Positions 24,317 through 31,388 of a stretch of DNA of 64,000 nt are shown piece after piece. Positions within the stretch are counted from its first letter, which is position 1. Each line of letters starts with the position of its first letter. Position numbers and translations under genes: made by a program. This DNA is from Microbacterium pygmaeum. Lineage in GTDB: Bacteria; Actinomycetota; Actinomycetes; Actinomycetales; Microbacteriaceae. Location: NCBI RefSeq assembly GCF_900100885.1, contig NZ_LT629692.1, forward strand, positions 1,364,001 to 1,428,000, given 5' to 3'. The notes beneath the pieces are model-generated. The model did no database searches and had not been told where the DNA came from. It saw nothing but the letters and a program-made list of their open reading frames with translations.

Positions 24317-25789
24317 TCAACGCAGCCGGCCTAGCGCATCGACAAGCTCCTGCTCGAGCCGAGCTGCATGTTCGAGCTCGGCGGTGGGCTTCGGTGCTGC
24401 ATCGGAGCTGCGCGCGGGCGCAGGCGCAGTGTCGACCATGGTGCGGCGCTTGTCGGCTTTGCTGGTCTCGGCTTCGTACGGGCAGTGCGCGCCGCTGATG
24501 GCGGGTAGGTGCTCGAGGTGGTGCGGGGCGAGAATGAACCGCAGCGGAGCGGGCACGCCCATCCCGCCGGGGTGGGCGAGCAGACTGACGAACTGGGCGA
24601 GCAACCCCGCGCTCACGCCGGCAGAGAGCGCGGCGACGTTCTGGCTGGATGGAGGCTGCAGCCCCGATCGCGCGATGTACGTCGGATCGTCGAGCAGACC
24701 GTCTTGGTCGAGGCGCACTTGAGCGAGGTCAAGCTGGCCGTTGCAGACCATGCAGGGTCGACCTGGTACGAGAGTATGCGCGCGCCAGATGCTGCTGCGC
24801 AGCCGCCCATCACCGAACGTTTCGATCGCGATCCCCCCATCGATGACGGGGATGAGGTCCGCGTAAGCCAGCTGGTTCATTACAGCGCGGGGCCACGGTC
24901 GATCGACGCACGAGAAGATGATGTCGCAGTCAAGGGCAGCGCGCTGACCTTCGAGGCTGGTGATCTTCATGTCGTGAGATACGGGAGTGAAGCGGTCGGC
25001 CGTGGCGGCGGTTTTCATGAGACGAACCGCGACGTCGGTCTTTCGCCGGTGGAGCGCGGCATCGAGTCTGGTAGCACCGATCATCCGGTCGAGGTTGAGG
25101 GTCTCGACGGTGTCGAAATCCATGACCCCGACGGTTTCCAGTCCGGTAGCTGCGAGCCGCTGTGCGACGTCGAGGCCGACGCTGCCAACTCCGACGACGA
25201 GGACGCGAGTTCGGGCGATGGAGCCCTGCATCACGTCACCCCAGGAGGAAACGGTGCGAACTTGCGATGTGGTCGCGGGGGGTGCTGGCCGGAGGGAGTC
25301 GTTCCAGCAGATGCGGAATTCGGGTGCCGCGACGCGCACGGATTCGGCCCAGTGGGGATTGCCTGTGTCGGGCCAGAATCGTGCCGACCATGTCAGGTCT
25401 CGCCCGGCGAGTGTCATCCCGATCAGGGGCAGGTCGGTGATCCCGCGGGCGGTGCGTCCATATGCGGACTCCGTGGTGTGGTCGGGGCGGCTCAGCCCCT
25501 GCCATCCCCGGCCACCGGGGTGGGAATGCAGAAGGACGAGACCTTCGCCACGTGCTCGCGCTTCGCTGGCGGCGCGGAGGACATAGGTGCTGGTGAAACA
25601 GGCGTTGCCGTGCACGTGGCGTTCGCCCTCACGGGGTGAGATGACTGAGCGAATGACGGCGGTCGTCCGGACGGTACCGGTGGACAGTTGATAGGTGGCA
25701 GCGAGGACATCTTCCTGACCGTCTTCGCGGAGAAGATGCGCACGCATCGCTTCGTCGATCGCGCCGGTCATGGCGACGGAAGAGGACAT
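24317..25789 (-). CDS. JAB deubiquitinase-E1 (ThiF) fusion of a ubiquitin-like system
   Basis: A 490-residue fusion. Residues ~25-150 are a JAB/JAMM metalloprotease with His88-Ser-His90, Ser100 and Asp103 in the H-x-H-x(9)-S-x2-D pattern. Residues ~180-440 are a ThiF/E1 adenylation domain with GVGSVG (200-205), the acidic MDFDTVE, an Asn-Leu-Asp-Arg motif (232-235) and a CMVC pair. The E1 part would adenylate and load the ubiquitin-like protein; the JAB part would trim its C-terminus or remove conjugates. It starts one base after the E2-like stop. The basic, proline-rich tail (after ~440) is variable. Confidence 0.9.
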   Translation of the reverse strand: MSSSVAMTGAIDEAMRAHLLREDGQEDVLAATYQLSTGTVRTTAVIRSVISPREGERHVHGNACFTSTYVLRAASEARARGEGLVLLHSHPGGRGWQGLSRPDHTTESAYGRTARGITDLPLIGMTLAGRDLTWSARFWPDTGNPHWAESVRVAAPEFRICWNDSLRPAPPATTSQVRTVSSWGDVMQGSIARTRVLVVGVGSVGLDVAQRLAATGLETVGVMDFDTVETLNLDRMIGATRLDAALHRRKTDVAVRLMKTAATADRFTPVSHDMKITSLEGQRAALDCDIIFSCVDRPWPRAVMNQLAYADLIPVIDGGIAIETFGDGRLRSSIWRAHTLVPGRPCMVCNGQLDLAQVRLDQDGLLDDPTYIARSGLQPPSSQNVAALSAGVSAGLLAQFVSLLAHPGGMGVPAPLRFILAPHHLEHLPAISGAHCPYEAETSKADKRRTMVDTAPAPARSSDAAPKPTAELEHAARLEQELVDALGRLR

Positions 25790-25790
25790 T

Positions 25791-26171
25791 TCAGGCCGCC
25801 AGAGGAGTGATCATCGACAGCTGTCCGCGGACATGTCGCAGCCACGCGAGCGCCGGCGGGATGGAGGTGTCCGTGAAGGTGAAGTCTCGGGAGTGTCGGC
25901 GCCACCCCGGCGGGCAGTCTGTGGTGTCCGAGTTCGTGCCAGGGAAGGTGAGATCTTCCGGGAGGTGGATCCAGTGAGGCGGTGACAGGGGCCACTGCTG
26001 CACCTCGGAGAGGCTGACGCCCGTCGTGATCGTCTCGCCCTGATGCGGTCCTCCGACCGCGACGATCTCGTAGAGGATGCGGGCACCGTCGACCCGAGCG
26101 GGATGGCCGGTCGCGGCCATGTCTTTCAGGAACTGGACGGTGGCCTCGCTCGGCTCGGGGGTGTCGCTCAC
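25791..26171 (-). CDS. E2-like ubiquitin-conjugating protein (Prok-E2_E type)
   Basis: A 126-residue protein whose middle, SPPHWIHLPEDLTFPGTN then GWRRHSRDF, matches the prokaryotic E2 family E pattern. The single cysteine, Cys86 (TTDCPPGW), lies where a thioester residue could sit, though I cannot confirm alignment. The N-terminal RILYEIVAVGGPHQGE forms the early strands of a UBC fold. The ATG at 26171 overlaps the ubiquitin-like gene stop as ATGA, and the E1 gene follows after one base. It should receive the activated modifier from the E1. Confidence 0.82.
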   Translation of the reverse strand: MSDTPEPSEATVQFLKDMAATGHPARVDGARILYEIVAVGGPHQGETITTGVSLSEVQQWPLSPPHWIHLPEDLTFPGTNSDTTDCPPGWRRHSRDFTFTDTSIPPALAWLRHVRGQLSMITPLAA

Positions 26172-26596
26172 GAGACACCACCGATGCGCTTGGCCGTGAC
26201 GAACTTATCGCCGTCGCTGATGTGGACGAGTTCATCGTCCGAGAGTGTGTCGACCGCACCGCCAGCTCCGACGCGTGCGAGGTCGTTCTCGGCGGGATTC
26301 ACGCCCGAGAGACGAAGGATGGCTGCGCGTTCCATGTCATCGTCGTACGTGGTGAACGGTTCGCCGTCAATCGTGAAGCGCAGCTTCCGCCGGGCGCGGA
26401 ACCGGTCACCATCCTTGAGGTGGATGATCTGCCCATCCTTGATGTGCGTCTCAGTTCCGGCTTTGACGCGGAAGAGGTCGAACACCTTCGGGTCCTTGCC
26501 GGCAAGGCGCAGTACCTCCGAGGCCTGCTGGTCGTCGTCACGGGTCGTGTAAATCGTGTCGTCGATGGTGATGTGAAACGAGGGGTTGGTAGCCAC
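26168..26596 (-). CDS. Tandem two-domain ubiquitin-like protein
   Basis: A 142-residue protein with two beta-grasp repeats. The first (about 5-68) starts FHITIDDTIYTTRDDD and ends HLKDGDRFRA. The second (about 72-136) starts LRFTIDGEPFTTYDDD and ends HISDGDKFVTA. The repeats align along their length, as in multi-ubiquitin domain proteins. The C-terminus is IGGVS, so removal of Val-Ser by the JAB enzyme would expose Gly-Gly for activation. The start is GTG 26596, which has AAGGAG six bases upstream; the longer frame is not supported. Confidence 0.88.
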   Translation of the reverse strand: MATNPSFHITIDDTIYTTRDDDQQASEVLRLAGKDPKVFDLFRVKAGTETHIKDGQIIHLKDGDRFRARRKLRFTIDGEPFTTYDDDMERAAILRLSGVNPAENDLARVGAGGAVDTLSDDELVHISDGDKFVTAKRIGGVS

Positions 26597-26643
26597 GATG
26601 GGCTCCTTCCTAGGAGTGTCTACCCTGACGATGGTCAGGTTCA

Positions 26644-26703
26644 GGTATCGTTTACCTCTCGGGTACATCAATTGTACCACCGAAACGATATACCTATTAG
26701 GTA
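26644..26703. promoter_or_regulatory. Palindrome-rich divergent operator between ubiquitin-like and toxin-antitoxin operons
   Basis: Three palindromes crowd 60 bp: TACC-TCTCG-GGTA (26653-26665), GGTACA-TCAAT-TGTACC (26662-26678) and TACCTA-T-TAGGTA (26691-26703, perfect). An outer dyad TATCGTTT (26646-26653) pairs with AAACGATA (26683-26690). All share GGTA/TACC half-sites. The region is AT-rich and separates the minus-strand ubiquitin-like operon (start 26596) from the plus-strand toxin (start 26708). The last palindrome nearly abuts the toxin start. The XRE-type antitoxin downstream is the obvious candidate binder. Confidence 0.7.
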
Positions 26704-26707
26704 AAGA

Positions 26708-27064
26708 ATGCTCTTAGCCTGGATCGAGCCCGAGTTGCAGGAGACCTGCATTCGCGGCAAGAGTCTGGACAGTGTCGCGGGCGAATGGTCTCTCGCCGCT
26801 CGCGATCTCATTGCCGTCGTGGTTCACGCATCGAATCTTGGAAGTCTGATTGCGCTTCGAAGCATCGGCACCACGCCGGCCCACGATGGTCTGATCTTGT
26901 CTCTGGAGGAGGTCCACATGCACACGCGACTGCTTCACCCCGACGGACGCGTACGAAGAATCCGAACTGGCGACCGACTAGCAGCGCACGCGTCGGTGAA
27001 CAGCATCGTCGTTGACGACGTTCTCATCGGTGGACACTCGCTCCGTCAACGAGCAGGTAGCTGA
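26708..27064 (+). CDS. HigB/RelE-like toxin
   Basis: A 118-residue protein resembling the killer-protein (HigB) family. It opens LAWIEPELQETCIRGKSLDS, the LEETC-like start seen in HigB toxins paired with XRE-ImmA antitoxins. A helix with NLGSLIALRSIG follows, and the end SVNSIVVDDVLIGGHS fits the usual final strands. It would act as a ribosome-dependent mRNA endonuclease if the family call holds. Its TGA overlaps the antitoxin ATG (TGATG). Similarity is moderate, so the family is probable, not certain. The start lies 5 bp from a palindromic operator. Confidence 0.65.
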   Translation: MLLAWIEPELQETCIRGKSLDSVAGEWSLAARDLIAVVVHASNLGSLIALRSIGTTPAHDGLILSLEEVHMHTRLLHPDGRVRRIRTGDRLAAHASVNSIVVDDVLIGGHSLRQRAGS

Positions 27065-28167
27065 TGGCCGAGATCTACGCACCCAACGAAGCCGCTCTCG
27101 ACTGGGCGGACCCCCCAGGCCGGATGCTGCAGCGAGAGCTTGACGCCCAAGGACTCACCCAGTCCCAGCTCGCGACGCGCACCGGACTCAGCACCAAACA
27201 CGTCAACTTGGTGGTGAAAGGCACCGCCCTTCTCTCGCCAGATGTCGCCATCAGTCTCGAGCAAGTTCTTGGCGTCCCCGCGGAGTTCTGGCTGAAGTGG
27301 GAAGCGGCGTATCAAGCTGCCGCCGCTCGTACGGAGCGCCGCGAATCATGGGCGGACTTCGCCGAATGGGCTGCTCGTTTCCCAAGAAACATGCTCATCA
27401 GCCGACACGTCATCGAGGCAACCGACCTCACGAAAGACGTCGTTGCAAAGCTCCTGACCTTCTTCGCCGTCGCGTCGCCAAGCGCGTTCGAGAAAACATG
27501 GATGGAGGCGCAGGTTTCCTACAAACGGAGCCAGGCCTTCACCATCGACCCCTATGTCACAGCTCTCTGGCTCCGACTCGCAGAGCGCGAGGCTGAGCAT
27601 GTTCTCCACGGCGCGAACGCGTACGACGCAAGCCGGCTCAAGAAGGCAGCGGGCGAAATCCGCTCGCTGACGGTTGAGGACATGAGTAAAGGCTTCCGAA
27701 GAGCACAGCAGCTCCTACGGAAAGCCGGAGTGGCTCTGGTGTTCGTTCCCGAGCTCGACGGAACCCGGATCAGCGGTGTATCACGATGGGTCGGTGGCCA
27801 TCCCATGATTGCCGTTACCAATCGCTACAAGTACTTCGACAGCTTCTGGTTCTCGGTGCTGCACGAGATCGGGCATGTACTGCTCCACCCGAAACGCGCG
27901 ACGTACATCGACATGGACGGAGCAGCGCACGACAATGACGACCCGCTTGAGACTGCGGCCGACCAGTTCGCGCAAGACTCGCTCATTCCACGAGCCATGC
28001 GAGACAAGGTGAAAGAAGCGACCACTGCGGAGGCGGTTCATCGGGTCGCTCACGATATTGGTGTGGGTCCTGGCATTGTTGCGAGCCAGCACGCGTTTCT
28101 GACTAAGAACTGGCGAGGCATGGCACGGCTACGACCAAAGGGTGACCTGGCGCATCTGCTGAGCTGA
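27064..28167 (+). CDS. XRE-family antitoxin/repressor with C-terminal ImmA/IrrE metalloprotease domain
   Basis: A 367-residue protein. Residues ~20-75 form a HigA-like helix-turn-helix (LTQSQLATRTGLSTKHVNLVVKG and LGVPAEFWL). Residues ~190-340 form an ImmA/IrrE peptidase domain with His267-Glu-x2-His271 (HEIGH). A downstream glutamate in DDPLETAADQFAQD completes the zinc site. Such proteins neutralise a cognate toxin and bind their own promoter; ImmA-type domains cleave repressors on stress signals. It is translationally coupled to the toxin. It may also control the divergent ubiquitin-like operon through the shared palindromes. Confidence 0.88.
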   Translation: MAEIYAPNEAALDWADPPGRMLQRELDAQGLTQSQLATRTGLSTKHVNLVVKGTALLSPDVAISLEQVLGVPAEFWLKWEAAYQAAAARTERRESWADFAEWAARFPRNMLISRHVIEATDLTKDVVAKLLTFFAVASPSAFEKTWMEAQVSYKRSQAFTIDPYVTALWLRLAEREAEHVLHGANAYDASRLKKAAGEIRSLTVEDMSKGFRRAQQLLRKAGVALVFVPELDGTRISGVSRWVGGHPMIAVTNRYKYFDSFWFSVLHEIGHVLLHPKRATYIDMDGAAHDNDDPLETAADQFAQDSLIPRAMRDKVKEATTAEAVHRVAHDIGVGPGIVASQHAFLTKNWRGMARLRPKGDLAHLLS

Positions 28168-28512
28168 CAGATATCGAACTACTCCCTGTCGCACGGGGCA
28201 GCACTTGCCGAGATGTCAGGAGCGCGGGGCTCGGGAACCCCGCGGCGACGGAGTCGATGATGACCGGAACCATGGCCGCGGCCTAAAGCGTGGCCGTCCT
28301 GTCTGCGATCGGATACATGTCGGCAGCGTCTACCGGCGAGGGGACAGACGCCAAGTTGACCGGCGTGGTTTGCTCCTGGCAGGCGAAGGGCCTCGCACGG
28401 GATCTCCCATGGTTGAGTGACCGCCCCCTAGCTCATGGCGCAACGAGATGGTTCAGCCGTGAAGAGTTTCACGCAGTCTTGTGAGCGGCACCAGGAGCCG
28501 GGAAGGTGCTGT
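28168..28512. other. Gap between antitoxin gene and convergent gene
   Basis: No gene recognised. It contains a hairpin at 28223-28244 (CGCGGGG, 8-nt loop, CCCCGCG) without a T-tract, which may end the toxin-antitoxin transcript. The rest shows no conserved coding signal in any frame. Confidence 0.4.
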
Positions 28513-29130
28513 CTACCAGTCTTCGGCCGATACAGGGTCTCTGAAATCGACACGATAGGCCTCCAACGAAGGCGAAGTGACGATCGCGCCAACAGCGTCC
28601 AACGAACCGCTAACAAACAGGCTCCGGCCATAGATGTCGTTGCCCACCACCCATTCAATTTGAGGGTGAAACCAACGCATCGGAATCCTCCGCCGACGTA
28701 CTAGATCGTCACTGGTGACCGCCCGCAAGCTGGAGGCGCGGCCGGGAGGAAACGTGATCTCATCGGGGCCGCCACCTAGCTCGACATCGGCATATCCAAT
28801 CCACTGAGCTGACACCAATGTGTGTGTCTGCCAACTGCCCAGACACTGGAGTAGTTCTGCAGACATGGTCGCGTCGGGACTACCCATCGCGGGTTCCACA
28901 ACACCGTCATACAGATCAACCCCGAGATCCGCCCACTGGATGTCACTCCGTGGGTCAAACTGAGCTGGCGCGATGTCGCGCCACTTGACCGCTCTTCCCA
29001 GTGCGTCATGCGCGGGGTTCAGCACCCGCGCGCAAGCTTCATGTCCCGAATATACGTAGGAGTCGACTCGCGACCCGGATGGATTGAGCGACTGCAAGAG
29101 CTTGTTCACGTAGGTGTCATCGATCGACAT
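28513..29130 (-). CDS. Hypothetical cytosolic protein (205 aa), third gene of a triplet
   Basis: A 205-residue protein without signal peptide. It has an N-terminal helix (DDTYVNKLLQSLNP) and a mixed body rich in Trp and Asp (SDIQWADLGVDLYDGVVEP, IEWVVGNDIYGRSLFV), ending SAEDW. The ATG at 29130 overlaps the lipoprotein coding end by 14 bp. Together with that lipoprotein and the secreted protein at 29692 it forms an overlapping minus-strand operon. No family is recognised; immunity or regulatory protein are guesses from layout only. Confidence 0.7.
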   Translation of the reverse strand: MSIDDTYVNKLLQSLNPSGSRVDSYVYSGHEACARVLNPAHDALGRAVKWRDIAPAQFDPRSDIQWADLGVDLYDGVVEPAMGSPDATMSAELLQCLGSWQTHTLVSAQWIGYADVELGGGPDEITFPPGRASSLRAVTSDDLVRRRRIPMRWFHPQIEWVVGNDIYGRSLFVSGSLDAVGAIVTSPSLEAYRVDFRDPVSAEDW

Positions 29131-29698
29131 CGAGTCGGACCCCCCATGAAGCGTTCATATGAATCATCCCATCACCGTCCGGGTTCCTTGCCGCGTAAAG
29201 GAGCTGAAGCACAACAACTTGCGCGGACTCGGCGGCCTCGAGGGTGACCGTCAGCGAGTCAGGCCCGTAAATGAGATCGCAGCGGTCAACTTCACGCAGG
29301 CAGTCAGTTTGCATTCCGCCAGAGTCTGTCGGAACTCCATTCGCATCGACGTGCTCGAAGGTGGCGATCACCAAGTCTGCCGGCGGCACTCCCGAACCGA
29401 TGACGACTTCGAGTGTTTTCGATGGGTGAGGCACTTGAGTCAATCGGATGTCGTCTTGGTTCTCGGACTGCTTGAAAATCACCGGTTCGCCGTCAATGAC
29501 CCAGTCGTAGTAGAGCGGCGGCAGCTCCTCACCCTGGATCGAAACCAATGGTGGCTCGGAGGGTGGCTCGACCAGCGTGCGTAGGGCATCGGTGACCTCC
29601 GGTGAGGGTTCTACCCGCGGAGGGGAACCGCACGCAGCAAGTATCGCAATGACAGTGATGCTTGCGGCGGCGGCACCTAAGCGGAAGCGCGCTAGCAC
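29117..29698 (-). CDS. Lipoprotein of unknown function (193 aa)
   Basis: A signal peptide with a hydrophobic core (AAAASITVIAI) ends in lipobox LAAC, acylated near residue 23. The mature part begins with a Pro/Glu-rich linker and continues as a beta-rich domain (PPLYYDWVIDGEPVIF, KTLEVVIGSGVPPADLVIATF, SLTVTLEAAESAQVVVLQLL). One cysteine pair (QTDCLREVDRCD) could form a disulfide. The start overlaps the end of the secreted-protein gene by 7 bp. It should sit on the outer face of the cytoplasmic membrane. Confidence 0.75.
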   Translation of the reverse strand: MLARFRLGAAAASITVIAILAACGSPPRVEPSPEVTDALRTLVEPPSEPPLVSIQGEELPPLYYDWVIDGEPVIFKQSENQDDIRLTQVPHPSKTLEVVIGSGVPPADLVIATFEHVDANGVPTDSGGMQTDCLREVDRCDLIYGPDSLTVTLEAAESAQVVVLQLLYAARNPDGDGMIHMNASWGVRLDVDR

Positions 29699-30306
29699 CC
29701 GAATCTGTTCTCAGCACCGACCGTGGTTGCGGTGTAGTACCCCGATGCTTCATCTGACCAGTGCGAAGAGACTCCGCGATAATTTTGCGAGCCCCAGCCT
29801 CCGCAATACCAATGCGGGTGAGCGTCCTGCGAGTGGCTAGCGGCGGCCCTCGAACTCTCTCCCCACTTCACGTTTTCCCAGTAGGCCCAACCTTGCTTCT
29901 GCAGGTTGGTCGACACGCCAAGCGCGGGGACGACTATCGAACAGGATGTTCGCGCATGCACTGAGGCGTTGCTCCCAGACGACCAGTGAGCATAGTCCGT
30001 CTGTCCGGCACACCCAGCAGGACTGAATCCCGCAATCGCCATAGGGATCGCACCCTTGTGCACTGCTGGCGCCTGGTTGCTCAGCTGCGATTCGCTTGGT
30101 CCGCTGGTGATCTTCGTGAACGCGTCAGGGTCACTCGGTCCGTGCTCAAGTTCTGAAAAACCATCGTCCTGGTCGTCTACCGGAGCAGCGTAGGCAGGAG
30201 CGGATACTGTCGCGCCAAGCGCAACCCCCGCGACGACAGCCAGGACCGCCCACGCCCGGGCATAGCTGATTGACTTCTTCTCGGCTCGTCTCTCGACTTT
30301 ATGCAT
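29692..30306 (-). CDS. Secreted Trp/His/Cys-rich protein (204 aa)
   Basis: An N-terminal basic stretch and a hydrophobic core (AWAVLAVVAGVALGATVSAP) end at an AYA-AP cleavage site near residue 40. An acidic, Ser/Pro-rich region (~45-90) may be a propeptide or linker. The C-terminal ~110 residues hold four cysteines (AGCAGQT, TSCSIVV, WYCGGWG, FGC) and many Trp/Ser/His. The protein ends RFGC. ATG 30306 has GAGG upstream. It heads an overlapping triplet similar in plan to 21931-23420. Its function is unknown. Confidence 0.72.
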   Translation of the reverse strand: MHKVERRAEKKSISYARAWAVLAVVAGVALGATVSAPAYAAPVDDQDDGFSELEHGPSDPDAFTKITSGPSESQLSNQAPAVHKGAIPMAIAGFSPAGCAGQTDYAHWSSGSNASVHARTSCSIVVPALGVSTNLQKQGWAYWENVKWGESSRAAASHSQDAHPHWYCGGWGSQNYRGVSSHWSDEASGYYTATTVGAENRFGC

Positions 30307-31388
30307 CGGTCATTCCTCTTTCCGCATCAACGCAGCTCTAGCTCAATGAGTCCTTGCAGCGCAGCGCCAATGGCTTCGCGACAATTCACATCGACGTAGT
30401 TAGTTTCACCAGCCAGCGGCTGACCCTCCCCGGTATAAGAATGCGTGCCGGGAAGAAATCGTCCCAACGACGCAAATCCGGTCGGACGATCGCCTCAGCC
30501 AAGGTCATTTGAGCACCCGAACTAAGGAATGAAAGAAAATAAGATTACTCATCACGGCCGTTCGAGTTTCCGCTATTTCTTCTCCTGCAGTTCGCGGTGC
30601 GCTCAGCGGGCCGGCCTCCTCGCGGGCCAGTGCAGAAGTGCCACCCGACTGACGAGGGGAACATTCCTCGAATCGATGCCCGCGTGGGGGAGCAGCACCG
30701 AGCTGCCAGAGCTTTCGTGATCGGAAGCTAGCGCCATGAAGCGCTCAGGAACGCCGCCGCAGAGCCATCAATTCCACAGTTCTAGCACGGCCGAACTAGT
30801 CAACGGTTGGAACCCTGTGTGTCAGATGGGGATCGTCACACGCGACAGCGGGAGGCTCTGACGCCGCCGCGCATCTTCCAGCACCGAGATGTGTCGTATG
30901 GGGTGATCGCATCAAGTCTCGCTGAGGCGCGGTCATCTGACGCAGGGGGGATGTCTCATATCCCTTGCCTCTTCAGGCGTCTCGCCGCTCACAGCCACAA
31001 TGTGGACGATGCTGCGCCAATCAATGCCGCAGGAGTCTCGTAACTTCGGCTCGCAACTTGCGCCATTGTTGGAGCGCGGACACGGTTTCGAGACACGCGC
31101 TTGAGCGACATATCGTCAGCCGCCTGCACCCTGTGACACCGAAGAGGGTGTCGGTAGCAGCTCTGCGCCTGGGGCACCGCGACGCCGCTCCCCGACGGTC
31201 TGTAAGCGAGTGTCACGTCGGCGCCGAACCACTTTCTCAAGGTGAGAGAGATCCGAAGCGAGATTCTTCATCCCAACCAGGATCACAAGTAATGACCACC
31301 AGCTGAAGAGCAAAGAAATGCAATGCACGCAGGCACCAACGGTGATTGCTAGTTACGCACGACACGAAATGCGAGTAATCTGGCCGCC
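30307..31388. other. 1.08-kb non-coding region upstream of the relaxase gene
   Basis: No convincing gene; short frames such as 30529-30720 have shadow-like composition. The left part should hold the promoter of the minus-strand triplet. An inverted repeat GACACC-GAAGAG-GGTGTC lies at 31135-31152. The whole stretch upstream of the relaxase is where an origin of transfer would be expected. A -10-like TAATCT at 31376-31381 places transcription start next to the relaxase ATG. Confidence 0.45.
31135..31152. repeat. Inverted repeat, candidate part of oriT
   Basis: GACACC and GGTGTC form a perfect 6-bp stem around GAAGAG, about 240 bp before the relaxase start. MobF relaxases act near such hairpins, but no known nic consensus was recognised, so this is only positional evidence. 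Confidence 0.25.

Noticed and set aside
24509..25639. 376-codon plus-strand frame across the E1-JAB gene
   Set aside because: Shadow composition; the opposite strand encodes recognisable JAB and ThiF motifs.
23618..26596. Interpretation as a type II CBASS operon (Cap2/Cap3)
   Set aside because: No CD-NTase or CBASS effector gene is present, and a dedicated ubiquitin-like protein is encoded.
23618..26596. Interpretation as the Pup-proteasome system
   Set aside because: No Pup, Dop/PafA ligase or proteasome genes; the modifier has beta-grasp repeats and JAB/E1 partners instead.
30529..31306. Short plus-strand frames (30529-30720, 30807-31043, 30965-31306)
   Set aside because: No ribosome sites, unstable composition and no recognisable motif; treated as non-coding DNA.
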